Source of the DNA: Polaribacter sejongensis
GTDB lineage: Bacteria > Bacteroidota > Bacteroidia > Flavobacteriales > Flavobacteriaceae
Length of the DNA: 64,000 nt
Assembly (NCBI RefSeq): GCF_038024065.1
Contig: NZ_CP150667.1
Location: 1,364,001 to 1,428,000 of the forward strand
Direction: 5' to 3'
The notes beneath the pieces are model-generated. The model had not been told where the DNA came from and made no database searches. It saw nothing but the letters and a program-made list of their open reading frames with translations. Positions 34,852-44,038 of this stretch are shown here, in pieces; position 1 is the first letter of the stretch; each line of letters begins with the position of its first letter. Position numbers and translations under genes: made by a program.

Positions 34852-36228
34852 TTATTTTTTCTCTTTTATCAACTTTAAAGTTAATGAATTAAATCTGATA
34901 AATAGTAAAATAGAAGCTGTTGTTAAACCTGCAAGCAAACCTAACCAAATACCAAAACTACCATACATTTCTTCGCTTCCGAAATAATAAGAAACCGGAA
35001 AACCGATAACCCAATAAGAAATAAAAGTAAGAATTGTAGGTACCTTAACATCTTGTATACCACGCAAAGCTCCTAAAAAAACAACTTGTATACTGTCTGA
35101 TATTTGAAAAAATGCCGCAGCTATTAATAAATTTGAAGCAATAGAAACTACTTCCATATTGTCTATATAATTTGTAGTATCACTTAAATCTACATAGATC
35201 ATTGGTAAACTTTTATGAAAAACAAAGAAAAGTAATGCAAAAAAGACGGCTAATAATACTCCTAATAAAAAGATAGAAAAAGCAATTCTACGCAATTCTT
35301 TATAATCTCGTAATCCTTTTTGGTTTCCTACTCTAACCATAGCAGCAACACTTAAGCCCGTTGCAACCATAAATGTCATAGAAGATAAGTTTAAGGCTAT
35401 TTGATTTGCTGCTTGTGGGTTTTTCCCTAACAAACCACTTAACCAAACTGCGGCTGTAAAAATAGCAACTTCAAAAAACATTTGCATAGCACTTAAAGAA
35501 CCAATATTCACAATTTTTTTTATCGTTAAAATATCTAAAACAAAGAATTTTATATTTCTTACTATTTCTGCAGATCTTTCTTTATAACGCAGCAATAACC
35601 ACAAGTAAAGCACCATTACAACTCTAGAAATTAACGTACCATACGCTGCACCAATAATTCCCATTTCTGGAAAACCAAATTTCCCGAAAATTAATAAATA
35701 GTTTAAAACGATATTTATAACATTCGCAATTAACGCCGCATACATTGGGTATTTAGTCATAGACAGACCATCACTAAACTGCTTAATTGCTTGAAAAATA
35801 ACCAAAGGAATTAATGAAAAAGCAACCAAGTCTAAATACGGAATTGCCAACTCTACCACTTCTTTGGGTTGTTTCATTAAATACATTAACGGCTTAGAGA
35901 AATAGACGCCAGCAAATAAGATAATACCTAAAGTAGTACATAAAAACAAACCACTTTTATACGTAGCTTTTGCTTGTTTTAGATTATCGGATGAATCTGC
36001 TTCTGCAATTAAAGGTGTAATCGCTGTAGAAAAACCAATACCTATAGACATGGCGATAAACATAAAACTATTACCCAAAGAAACCGCAGCTAATTCTGCT
36101 GTTCCCATTTGGCCAACCATTATATTATCTATAAAACTTACAAATGTATGCCCAAGCATACCTAACATTACTGGTGCTGCAAGCTTCCAGTTGTATTTAA
36201 ATTCTGATGTATATTGAGAAATATTCAC
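34852..36228 (-). CDS. MATE-family multidrug/Na+ antiporter
   Basis: About 458 aa, 12 hydrophobic helices in two similar halves, a normal MATE length. Family traits: APVMLGMLGHTFVSFIDNIM with the conserved Asp in helix 1, VGQMGTAELAAVSLGNS, and AANQIALNLSS in the second half. Energised by Na+ or H+, it exports cationic compounds. A longer frame begins with TTG at 36255, but that codon lies inside the -7 promoter element TATTTTTG (36253-36260). Translation must therefore start later; GTG at 36228 gives VNISQYTSEFKYNWKLAAPV. Confidence 0.9.
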   Translation of the reverse strand: MNISQYTSEFKYNWKLAAPVMLGMLGHTFVSFIDNIMVGQMGTAELAAVSLGNSFMFIAMSIGIGFSTAITPLIAEADSSDNLKQAKATYKSGLFLCTTLGIILFAGVYFSKPLMYLMKQPKEVVELAIPYLDLVAFSLIPLVIFQAIKQFSDGLSMTKYPMYAALIANVINIVLNYLLIFGKFGFPEMGIIGAAYGTLISRVVMVLYLWLLLRYKERSAEIVRNIKFFVLDILTIKKIVNIGSLSAMQMFFEVAIFTAAVWLSGLLGKNPQAANQIALNLSSMTFMVATGLSVAAMVRVGNQKGLRDYKELRRIAFSIFLLGVLLAVFFALLFFVFHKSLPMIYVDLSDTTNYIDNMEVVSIASNLLIAAAFFQISDSIQVVFLGALRGIQDVKVPTILTFISYWVIGFPVSYYFGSEEMYGSFGIWLGLLAGLTTASILLFIRFNSLTLKLIKEKK

Positions 36229-36252
36229 GTGTATTGTTCTTTTTACGGAGTG

Positions 36253-36260
36253 CAAAAATA
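36253..36260 (-). promoter_or_regulatory. -7 promoter element of the MATE gene; decides its start
   Basis: Minus-strand TATTTTTG followed by C. It overlaps the upstream TTG codon, so that codon cannot be in the mRNA. Confidence 0.5.
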
Positions 36261-36359
36261 CAACTTGTAATTAGAATAAATCGTTGCTATCTGTAAAATA
36301 AAAATACAAAAAAACCACTTTTTTCAAAGTGGATTTTTAAGACTGATAAATACAGTTTT

Positions 36360-36929
36360 TTACATTGCTGGTTTTGGCAATAAAACAGCATCAATTACAT
36401 GTATAACTCCGTTAGATTGGTTTACATCTGCAATAGTTACTTTAGCTTTCCCTCCGTTTTCATCAGAAATATAAACGTTTTTTCCTTTCATCCAAGCAGT
36501 AATGGTTCCTCCGCTTACTGTTTTAATAGCAGCTTTACCATTTCCTTCTTTAATTAAGGCAACAATTTGTTCTGCATTCCATTTACCTGCAACAACATGA
36601 TATTTTAAAATTGTTTGTAATTTAGTTTTATTTTCTGCCTTTAACAAAGTACTTACGGTACCTTCTGGCAACTTATCAAACGCTTTATTTGTAGGTGCAA
36701 AAACAGTAAAAGGTCCTTCACTAGTTAATACATCTACTAATTCTGCTGCTTTTACGGCTGCGACTAATGTTGTATGGTCTTTAGAGTTTACTGCATTTTC
36801 TACAATATTTTTAGAAGGATACATTTCTGCTCCACCCACCATTTTTGTTTTTTCTTGCGCACTAAAATTTTGACTAACAACTAAACTAAGCATTAAAACT
36901 GTTACTTTAAAAAAATTTAAGGTTTTCAT
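36360..36929 (-). CDS. Secreted fasciclin-domain protein
   Basis: 189 aa: signal peptide (cleavage near SAQEK), then one FAS1 domain. Signature blocks are KDHTTLVAAVKAAELVDVL, GPFTVFAPTNKAFDKLP, LQTILKYHVVAGK and SNGVIHVIDAVLLPK. FAS1 proteins are extracytoplasmic adhesion or stability factors. Divergent from tpx. Monocistronic as far as visible. Confidence 0.95.
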   Translation of the reverse strand: MKTLNFFKVTVLMLSLVVSQNFSAQEKTKMVGGAEMYPSKNIVENAVNSKDHTTLVAAVKAAELVDVLTSEGPFTVFAPTNKAFDKLPEGTVSTLLKAENKTKLQTILKYHVVAGKWNAEQIVALIKEGNGKAAIKTVSGGTITAWMKGKNVYISDENGGKAKVTIADVNQSNGVIHVIDAVLLPKPAM

Positions 36930-37059
36930 AATTTGATATTTAAAATTAATAATAATTTGTGTTCAACATATCTACGAGATTTTTTTAGTTACGGTTTTAA
37001 AATAAATTTAAAAATAAAATGAATCACAAGAATATTTCCATAAATAATTTAATTATCAT

Positions 37060-37067
37060 TACTTTTG
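37060..37067 (+). promoter_or_regulatory. -7 promoter element of tpx
   Basis: TACTTTTG, a TAnnTTTG match, 33 nt before the tpx ATG. Confidence 0.5.
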
Positions 37068-37100
37068 AAGTTCTAAAAAACATACTAAAAACATACTAAA

Positions 37101-37598
37101 ATGGCAAATATCACATTAAAAGGAAACGCAATAAACACAATAGGTAACTTACCTAAAACAGGAACTAAAGCAGCTGATTTTAAACTAACTGCAGTAGATT
37201 TATCTCAAAAAAGTTTATCAGATTTTGCTGGTAAAAAGGTAATTTTAAATATTTTTCCTAGTGTAGATACAGGTACTTGTGCTACGTCTGTTAGAGAATT
37301 TAATAAAAAAGCGGCAGATTTAGAAAATACAGTTGTTTTATGTGTTTCTAAAGATTTACCATTTGCTCAAGCTCGTTTTTGTGGTGCAGAAGGTATTGAT
37401 AATGTAGTAATGTTATCTGATTTTGCTGATGGTAACTTCGGAAAATCTTACGAATTAGAAATTGCAGATGGTCCTTTAGCACATTTACATTCTAGATCTA
37501 TTGTTATTATCGATGAAAACGGAAACGTTGCGTATACAGAACAAGTTTCTGAAATTGTTGACGAACCTAATTATACAGCTGCTTTAAACGCAATTTAA
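37101..37598 (+). CDS. tpx: Thiol peroxidase (atypical 2-Cys peroxiredoxin)
   Basis: 165 aa. Peroxidatic Cys60 in FPSVDTGTCATSVREF and resolving Cys94 in QARFCGAEGI, the atypical 2-Cys spacing of Tpx. It reduces peroxides with thioredoxin. It heads a plus-strand run: dgkA follows after 3 bp. Confidence 0.97.
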   Translation: MANITLKGNAINTIGNLPKTGTKAADFKLTAVDLSQKSLSDFAGKKVILNIFPSVDTGTCATSVREFNKKAADLENTVVLCVSKDLPFAQARFCGAEGIDNVVMLSDFADGNFGKSYELEIADGPLAHLHSRSIVIIDENGNVAYTEQVSEIVDEPNYTAALNAI

Positions 37599-37601
37599 TT
37601 T

Positions 37602-37982
37602 ATGAAGAATCCTAATGATAGCTTTATAAGAGGAAGACTTCGTAGTTTTAAGTTTGCCTTAAGAGGTATGTGGCTTTTAATGACTACGGAAGACAGCATA
37701 AAAGCACAACTTTTTGTTGCTGTACTTGCTACTATTTTAGGTTTTTATTTTAACATTTCTAATATAGAATGGATGTTTCAGTTTATCGTTATCGGCCTCG
37801 TTTTAGTGGCAGAAGCTTTAAACACTGCTATAGAAAAAGTGGCAGATTTTGTACACCCAGATTATCACGAGAAAATAGGTTTTATTAAAGATATAGCTGC
37901 AGGCGCACCAAGCTTTGCAGCTTTTACTTCATTAATTATTGCAGGTTTTATATACATCCCTAAAATAACGTTGTTATTTTAG
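37602..37982 (+). CDS. dgkA: Diacylglycerol kinase (DgkA family)
   Basis: 126 aa, three membrane helices. Catalytic region AEALNTAIEKVADFV (E-x-x-N-T-A-I-E), N-terminal amphipathic FKFALRGMWLL, and DIAAGAPSFAAFTSL. It phosphorylates diacylglycerol or undecaprenol at the inner membrane. It lies 3 bp after tpx. Confidence 0.94.
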   Translation: MKNPNDSFIRGRLRSFKFALRGMWLLMTTEDSIKAQLFVAVLATILGFYFNISNIEWMFQFIVIGLVLVAEALNTAIEKVADFVHPDYHEKIGFIKDIAAGAPSFAAFTSLIIAGFIYIPKITLLF

Positions 37983-38025
37983 GTGATTTTTTTTATTTAC
38001 TGCTAAAAACGACCAAAAATTATTA

Positions 38026-40500
38026 ATGGCTAAGAGAAGAACAAGTTCAAAAAAACCCTTAAATTCTTCGGAACAAAAACCGAGTATTTTTGCATATTTT
38101 AAAACAAGACAAGCAAAGACAATTTTAGGATCTTTCTTAATTTTATTTTCATTTTTTCTTTGTATTGCTTTCATTTCTTTTTTCTTTAATTGGCAAGAAG
38201 ATCAAAGCATACTTAAAGAATTTGCAGATAAAACAGTTAGAAGCAAAAATTTACTGGGAAAAATTGGTGCTAATTTAAGTAACTTTTTTATCTACTCTGG
38301 AGTTGGAATAGCAGCTTTTATAGTCGCGTTTCAAATACTTTTAACAGGTTGGTATATTCTTTTTAAAAAGAAATTCTCTTCACTAATAATTTCTTGGAAC
38401 TGGTCTCTTTTGGTAATGATATGGATTTCTATAACGTTAGGTTTTGCATATGACAAGTACGCATTGTTATCTGGTGTTATTGGTTATGAAATTAATGAGT
38501 TTTTACAAGCCTTTATAGGTAAAACTGGTTTGGTCATTCTTTTAACCTTCTTTTTTATTGCTTATTTAGTTTTACGTTATAAAGTTACTTTTGACAAGCA
38601 CATAGAAACCTTAAAATTAAAACGAGAAGAAAGAGAAGCTAGAAAAGCAGAAGAAGAGGTTTTTAATGAAACAACACAAGAAACCGTTACACCAGTAAAA
38701 ACTGTAGAAAAAACAGAAACGGTACCTTTAAAAACTGATCAGAAAGAAAAATCTGTTGTAGAATTATCTTTAGAAAAAAAACAACCAACAATTTCTAAAT
38801 ATTCTGATGTAACTTCTAAAAAGGAAGAAATTTCTTTAAACACAGAAAAAAATACTGGCCCTGTATTAAAAACTGAAATAGCGAAAGAAGAAGAAAAAGA
38901 GGTAGAAATAGATGTAGAGATTGATGTTGCTATTGGAAGAGATGAAGAACACTCTACAGAAAATTTATCCAATCAATTGGTAAAAGATTTTGGTGAGTTT
39001 GACCCTACTCTAGAATTAGGAAATTTCAAATTTCCAACCTTTAACCTTTTAAAACAATACAATGAATCTATTTCTATAGATCCAGAAGAATTAGAAGCTA
39101 ATAAAGATAGAATTGTAGACACTTTAAAAAACTACAAAATTGGTATTGCAGAAATAAAAGCAACTGTAGGACCTACAATTACCTTATATGAAATTGTACC
39201 TGAAGCAGGAATTAGAATTTCTAAAATTAAAAATTTAGAAGATGATATTGCACTTTCTTTATCTGCCTTAGGAATTAGAATTATTGCTCCTATTCCTGGT
39301 AAAGGAACTATTGGTATAGAAGTACCTAATAAAAAATCGACCATTGTTTCTATGCATTCTGTAATTTCATCAAAGAAATTCCAAGAATCAACTATGGAGT
39401 TACCTATTGCATTGGGAAAAACCATTTCTAATGAAACTTTTGTGGTAGATTTAGCTAAAATGCCTCACTTATTAATGGCGGGTGCAACCGGTCAAGGTAA
39501 ATCTGTTGGATTGAATGCAGTGTTAACATCACTGTTGTATAAAAAACATCCTGCAGAAGTAAAATTTATTTTAGTAGATCCAAAGAAAGTAGAACTTACT
39601 TTATTCAATAAAATAGAACGTCATTATTTAGCAAAATTACCAGACGTAGAAGAAGCTATTATTACAGACACGACTAAAGTAGTACACACCTTAAATTCTC
39701 TTTGTATAGAGATGGATAATCGTTACGACTTGTTGAAAGCAGCAATGGTTCGTAATATTAAAGAGTACAACGCTAAATTTAAACAACGTAAGTTAAATCC
39801 TAATGACGGACATCAATTTTTACCATACATTGTTTTGGTTATTGATGAGTTTGCAGATTTAATTATGACGGCTGGTAAGGAAGTAGAAACTCCTATTGCA
39901 CGTTTAGCACAGCTTGCTAGAGCAATTGGTATTCATTTAATTGTAGCAACACAAAGACCTTCTGTAAACGTAATTACAGGTATTATTAAGGCAAATTTCC
40001 CTGCAAGAATTGCATTTAGAGTAACTTCTAAAATAGATTCTAGAACAATTTTAGATGCTGGAGGAGCTGATCAATTAATTGGTCGTGGAGATTTACTATA
40101 TACAGCAGGAAACAATCTTAGTAGAATACAATGTGCCTTTGTAGACACGCCAGAAGTAGAAAAAATTACAGATTTTATTGGTTCTCAAAAAGCCTATGCA
40201 GAAGCGTATCAATTACCAGAATACGTAGATGATGAAAGTGGCACGAGTCTTGATATAGATATTTCCGATAGAGACAAACTCTTTAAAGATGCCGCAGAAA
40301 TTATTGTTACGGCGCAACAAGGATCTGCATCTCTATTGCAAAGGAAATTAAAATTAGGGTATAATAGAGCTGGTAGATTAATCGATCAGTTAGAAGCTGC
40401 CGGTATTGTAGGTGGTTTTGAAGGAAGTAAAGCTAGACAAGTGTTAGTTCCAGATTTTATAGCCTTAGAGCAATTATTAGAAAACGAAAAGAACCAATAG
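38026..40500 (+). CDS. ftsK: DNA translocase FtsK/SpoIIIE
   Basis: 824 aa. Four membrane helices occupy about 25-185, followed by a charged, Glu/Lys-rich linker (190-320). The alpha/beta motor has Walker A LLMAGATGQGKSVGLNA, Walker B VLVIDEFADLIM and IATQRPSVNVITG-like motifs (AIGIHLIVATQRPSVNV). The C-terminal gamma winged helix (RKLKLGYNRAGRLIDQLEAA) reads KOPS-type sequences. It moves chromosomal DNA through the division septum. The lolA-like gene follows directly. Confidence 0.96.
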   Translation: MAKRRTSSKKPLNSSEQKPSIFAYFKTRQAKTILGSFLILFSFFLCIAFISFFFNWQEDQSILKEFADKTVRSKNLLGKIGANLSNFFIYSGVGIAAFIVAFQILLTGWYILFKKKFSSLIISWNWSLLVMIWISITLGFAYDKYALLSGVIGYEINEFLQAFIGKTGLVILLTFFFIAYLVLRYKVTFDKHIETLKLKREEREARKAEEEVFNETTQETVTPVKTVEKTETVPLKTDQKEKSVVELSLEKKQPTISKYSDVTSKKEEISLNTEKNTGPVLKTEIAKEEEKEVEIDVEIDVAIGRDEEHSTENLSNQLVKDFGEFDPTLELGNFKFPTFNLLKQYNESISIDPEELEANKDRIVDTLKNYKIGIAEIKATVGPTITLYEIVPEAGIRISKIKNLEDDIALSLSALGIRIIAPIPGKGTIGIEVPNKKSTIVSMHSVISSKKFQESTMELPIALGKTISNETFVVDLAKMPHLLMAGATGQGKSVGLNAVLTSLLYKKHPAEVKFILVDPKKVELTLFNKIERHYLAKLPDVEEAIITDTTKVVHTLNSLCIEMDNRYDLLKAAMVRNIKEYNAKFKQRKLNPNDGHQFLPYIVLVIDEFADLIMTAGKEVETPIARLAQLARAIGIHLIVATQRPSVNVITGIIKANFPARIAFRVTSKIDSRTILDAGGADQLIGRGDLLYTAGNNLSRIQCAFVDTPEVEKITDFIGSQKAYAEAYQLPEYVDDESGTSLDIDISDRDKLFKDAAEIIVTAQQGSASLLQRKLKLGYNRAGRLIDQLEAAGIVGGFEGSKARQVLVPDFIALEQLLENEKNQ

Positions 40501-40501
40501 T

Positions 40502-40518
40502 CTCTCGACTACAATCGA
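40502..40518. repeat. Short remnant of the TCGAG-type inverted repeat
   Basis: CTCGACTACAATCGAGA: a small hairpin whose arms resemble the REP-like arms at 21497 and 34786. It lies just after the ftsK stop. Confidence 0.4.
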
Positions 40519-40537
40519 GATGATAAGAATTATAATT

Positions 40538-41194
40538 ATGAAAAAAGTAACCATTTTATTTTTAAGTTTATTTTTAACAACGATCACTTTTTCTCAAAAT
40601 GCAGAAAAAGCAAAATCTCTTTTAGATGAAGTTTCTACTACCATGGGAGCTTATAAAAACATGTCTATTAGCTTTAGTCAAACCTTAAGCAACGAAGATG
40701 CAGGCATCATGGAAGGTGATGAACCACCAATTAGAGGAAAAATTGCACTATCCGGAGAAAAATACAGCCTTAATTACTTAGGAAATCAATTTATTTTTGA
40801 TGGAAAAAAACTGTATGTAATTAATAATGACGAAAAAGAAATTACGGTTACAGATGGTGATATGAGTGGTGATGATGGTTTTATTTACCCTTCTAAATTA
40901 TTAACCTTTTACAAAGAAGGTTATAATTTTGAAATGGGAAATTTAAAAAACTTAAACGGTAGAAAAATTCAACTAGTTACCTTAAGCCCAATAGATAGCA
41001 CTTCTGATATTGTAAAAGTAGAATTGGCAATCGATGCAAAAACAAAGCACATTTATAAGTTGATTCAGACAGGTTCTAACGGTTCTAAAACAACCTTTAC
41101 TATTAATGAATTTAAAAGCAATCAAAATCTGCCGAATTCGCATTTTTCATTTGATGAAGCAAAATACAAAAAGCTAAACTTCTCAATAGATTAA
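40538..41194 (+). CDS. LolA-like periplasmic outer-membrane lipoprotein carrier
   Basis: About 218 aa from the ATG at 40538, giving a proper signal peptide (MKKVTILFLSLFLTTITFS). An upstream ATG at 40520 adds MIRIII and is less likely. The mature part has the LolA half-barrel pattern: LLDEVSTTMGAYKNMSISFS, GKIALSGEKYSLNYLG, FDGKKLYVINNDEKEITV and later LVTLSPIDSTSDIVKVELA. It ferries lipoproteins from the Lol ABC transporter to the outer membrane. It is followed by lptF, consistent with envelope biogenesis. Confidence 0.88.
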   Translation: MKKVTILFLSLFLTTITFSQNAEKAKSLLDEVSTTMGAYKNMSISFSQTLSNEDAGIMEGDEPPIRGKIALSGEKYSLNYLGNQFIFDGKKLYVINNDEKEITVTDGDMSGDDGFIYPSKLLTFYKEGYNFEMGNLKNLNGRKIQLVTLSPIDSTSDIVKVELAIDAKTKHIYKLIQTGSNGSKTTFTINEFKSNQNLPNSHFSFDEAKYKKLNFSID

Positions 41195-41243
41195 TTATTT
41201 TCCAATTAACAGAAATTTAGTAGCTTATTTCAAGATAAGAAAC

Positions 41244-41251
41244 TACTTTTG
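41244..41251 (+). promoter_or_regulatory. -7 element 5 nt before lptF
   Basis: TACTTTTG, then CCTAG and the ATG at 41257. Transcription should start at or next to the start codon. Confidence 0.5.
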
Positions 41252-41256
41252 CCTAG

Positions 41257-42720
41257 ATGAAAATTTTAGATAGATACATCTTAAAAACCTTTTTAGTTCC
41301 TTTTATAGCTACGTTTCTAATCGTGCTTTTTGTTTTGGTGATGCAAGTATTATGGCAAACCTTCGAAAACATTGCTGGTAAAGGAATTAGCTTGCCTTTT
41401 ATCTTAAAATTCTTATACTACTCTACGTTAATTATTACACCACAAGCATTGCCTATTGGAGTCCTTTTATCCTCTATAATGGCATTGGGTACTTTAGGTG
41501 AAAATTACGAGTTTGCAGCAGCAAAATCTGCAGGTATTTCGCTACAGCGTTTGGTAAGACCTTTAGTATTTTTAACACTGATTCTTAGTGGAGTTAACTT
41601 CTTGTTTTTAAACAACATTTATCCTTATGCCGTTTTAAAGCAGAAGAATTTATACTTAAATATAAAAAAGAAACAACCAGCACTAGCATTAGTCCCTGGA
41701 AGTTTTAACAGTGATCTTCCTGGTTTTCAAATTAAATTTGATGAAAAATTTGATGAAGAAGGTAAAGACGGAAAAGAAGTAAGTTTATTAAAAAAAGTAT
41801 TAATTTACGATTTAACTGCCGGAAAAGGGAACCAAAAAGTAATTACAGCAGAAAGTGGTAAGATTATCTCGGAAGAAGGAAGTAGATATATGACTTTTAT
41901 TCTCTACGATGGTTACTACTATCAAGAACACGTAAAAACGGCTAAAACAAATTTACAAAGGAAAAAGATGGCAGCTTCTAATGCCACCTTTAAAGAGTAC
42001 GAGTTTAACATAGATATTTCTTCCGTTACCGGAGACGATGATCTAAGTAAAACAGACCATACCAAAAACTTTATGATGCTTAGTTTAAATCAATTAAGCG
42101 ACACCATACCAGATTTAAAAGCAAGCTATGATGAAGCTTTATTGCTAAAATCTAAGAACTTATACTCCACTGTAGTTGCAAGAGACTTATACCAGTATCC
42201 AGATTCATTAAAAACAGAAAACATAGATATTGACGTCCTAGAAAACTTTGACTTACAATCTAAAATTAATATTCTAAACTCTGCCACTACAAAAACAGAA
42301 CGTACGTTAAGCTCTATAAAAAATGGTCAAACCTCCATTAAATACAAAAGAAAAAATCTAAATTTTTTCGACACAGAGTACTATAACAGAATTTCATTTT
42401 CGTTATCTTGTTTAATTCTCTTTTTTATAGGCGCACCGTTGGGATCAATTATTAGAAAAGGTGGTTTTGGTTTGCCTATGATATTAGCTATTGCCATTTA
42501 CGTAACCTACTTCTTTAGCAATACGTTTGGTAAAAATTTAGCAGAAGAAAGTAAGGTCACCTCCTTTTTAGGTTCTTGGTCATCTGCTTTTATAATGGTT
42601 CCAATTGGTATTATTTTAACAAGAAGAGCTACAAGAGACAAAGGGATTTTTAATATGGATGCTATTACGCAACCTATTATCAATTTTTTTAAAAAAATAT
42701 TTACAAAAAAAGAAGCATAA
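41257..42720 (+). CDS. LptF/LptG-family LPS export permease
   Basis: 487 aa, YjgP/YjgQ family. The N-terminal half starts ILDRYILKTFLVPFIATFLI, with about three helices and ITPQALPIGVLLSSIMALG. A periplasmic beta domain (about 140-370) follows, then three C-terminal helices (ISFSLSCLILFFIGAPLGSI). With LptB it extracts LPS from the inner membrane. Only one permease gene is visible here; the partner is elsewhere. It is close upstream of ribBA (6 bp). Confidence 0.9.
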   Translation: MKILDRYILKTFLVPFIATFLIVLFVLVMQVLWQTFENIAGKGISLPFILKFLYYSTLIITPQALPIGVLLSSIMALGTLGENYEFAAAKSAGISLQRLVRPLVFLTLILSGVNFLFLNNIYPYAVLKQKNLYLNIKKKQPALALVPGSFNSDLPGFQIKFDEKFDEEGKDGKEVSLLKKVLIYDLTAGKGNQKVITAESGKIISEEGSRYMTFILYDGYYYQEHVKTAKTNLQRKKMAASNATFKEYEFNIDISSVTGDDDLSKTDHTKNFMMLSLNQLSDTIPDLKASYDEALLLKSKNLYSTVVARDLYQYPDSLKTENIDIDVLENFDLQSKINILNSATTKTERTLSSIKNGQTSIKYKRKNLNFFDTEYYNRISFSLSCLILFFIGAPLGSIIRKGGFGLPMILAIAIYVTYFFSNTFGKNLAEESKVTSFLGSWSSAFIMVPIGIILTRRATRDKGIFNMDAITQPIINFFKKIFTKKEA

Positions 42721-42726
42721 GATATT

Positions 42727-43872
42727 ATGACTGTTCAAAACACTAAAAAAAGTACAGAGTTAAATTCAATTTCAGCAGCAATTGAAGACATAAGAAACGG
42801 TAAAATTATTATTGTTGTAGATGATGAAAATAGAGAAAATGAAGGAGATTTTTTAGCTGCAGCAGAGAAAGTGACGCCAGAAATGATTAATTTCATGGCA
42901 ACACATGGTAGAGGATTAATTTGTGCACCATTAACAGAAAAACGTTGTAAAGAACTAGACTTACACGTTATGGTAAATAACAACACAGACCCAATGGAAA
43001 CGGCTTTTACGGTTTCTGTAGATTTGCGTGGTAAAGGAGTTACAACTGGTATTTCTGCGGGAGATAGAGCTTTAACTATAAAAGCATTGGTAGATAAAGA
43101 CACCAAGTCTTTTGATTTAGCTAGACCTGGTCATATTTTTCCGTTAATAGCCAAAGAAGGTGGCGTTTTAAGAAGAACTGGACATACAGAAGCTGCTATA
43201 GATTTTGCTCGTTTAGCAGGTTTACAACCAGCTGGTGTTATTGTAGAAATCATGAACGAGGATGGTACCATGGCTCGTTTACCTCAATTGTTAGAAGTTG
43301 CTAAAAAGTTTGATATTAAAATTGTTTCTATAGAAGATTTAGTCGCTTACAGAATGGAGCACGATTCTTTAATTGAAATAAAAGAAGATTTTAATTTACA
43401 AACTAGATTTGGAGATTTTAGATTAAGAGCATATCAACAAACTACTAATAACCAAGTTCATATTGCCTTAACAAAAGGTTCTTGGTCTAAAGACGAAGCA
43501 ATCTTAACGAGAGTAAATTCTACTTTAGTAAATAATGATATTTTAGGAACCTTAACCAATAATGCCGACAAGAAACTAGACCAAATGTTTCAGGTAATTA
43601 ATGATGAAGGAAAAGGAGCTATTATATTTGTAAATCAACAAAATCAATCTCAAAACTTATTAAGTAGATTAACTACTTTAAAAGAGAATCAAAAAAATGG
43701 AAATATTAAAGCTCCAGAAATTAAAATGGATAATAAAGATTTCGGAATTGGTGCTCAAATTTTACACGATTTAAACATCCGTCAATTAAAACTAATTACA
43801 AATACGCAACAAACAAAACGTGTTGGTATGATTGGTTATGGTTTAGAGATTGTAGATTATGTAGGGTACTAA
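42727..43872 (+). CDS. ribBA: RibBA with active DHBP synthase and degenerate GTP cyclohydrolase II domain
   Basis: 381 aa. The N-terminal half (1 to about 210) is a complete 3,4-dihydroxy-2-butanone-4-phosphate synthase: VDDENRENEGDFLAAAEKVT, MATHGRGLICAPL, STEVTVSVDLRGKG-like TVSVDLRGKGVTTGISAGDR and GVLRRTGHTEAAIDF. The C-terminal half aligns with RibA in length, but the zinc-binding cysteines of its SECLTGD...RCDC block are gone; the sequence reads RVNSTLVNNDILGTLTNNAD. GTP cyclohydrolase II activity is therefore unlikely, and the cell would need another RibA. Such hybrid RibBA proteins are known from other bacteria. Confidence 0.93.
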   Translation: MTVQNTKKSTELNSISAAIEDIRNGKIIIVVDDENRENEGDFLAAAEKVTPEMINFMATHGRGLICAPLTEKRCKELDLHVMVNNNTDPMETAFTVSVDLRGKGVTTGISAGDRALTIKALVDKDTKSFDLARPGHIFPLIAKEGGVLRRTGHTEAAIDFARLAGLQPAGVIVEIMNEDGTMARLPQLLEVAKKFDIKIVSIEDLVAYRMEHDSLIEIKEDFNLQTRFGDFRLRAYQQTTNNQVHIALTKGSWSKDEAILTRVNSTLVNNDILGTLTNNADKKLDQMFQVINDEGKGAIIFVNQQNQSQNLLSRLTTLKENQKNGNIKAPEIKMDNKDFGIGAQILHDLNIRQLKLITNTQQTKRVGMIGYGLEIVDYVGY

Positions 43873-44005
43873 TACCTTTACCTCTATTTTATAAATCAAC
43901 ATTTTTTAATATTTTTTTTTTGAAATCAAATATCCTCTAGGCACAACCTAGAGGATATTTGATTTCCATTAGAATAAGTTAAGTGTTAATTAAAGTTAAT
44001 AAAAC

Positions 44006-44019
44006 ATACTACTTAGTAT
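44006..44019. promoter_or_regulatory. Palindromic operator candidate for the TetR-type regulator
   Basis: ATACTACTTAGTAT: perfect 6-bp arms around CT. It sits 7 bp upstream of the -7 element of the TetR gene, well placed for autorepression. Confidence 0.5.
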
Positions 44020-44026
44020 TTTTTAT

Positions 44027-44034
44027 TAACTTTG
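44027..44034 (+). promoter_or_regulatory. -7 element of the TetR gene
   Basis: TAACTTTG followed by AATT and the ATG at 44039; predicts a leaderless mRNA. Confidence 0.55.
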
Positions 44035-44038
44035 AATT

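Noticed and set aside
36229..36255. TTG at 36255 as start of the MATE gene
   Set aside because: It overlaps the -7 promoter element, so it cannot be transcribed from that promoter; GTG at 36228 is preferred.
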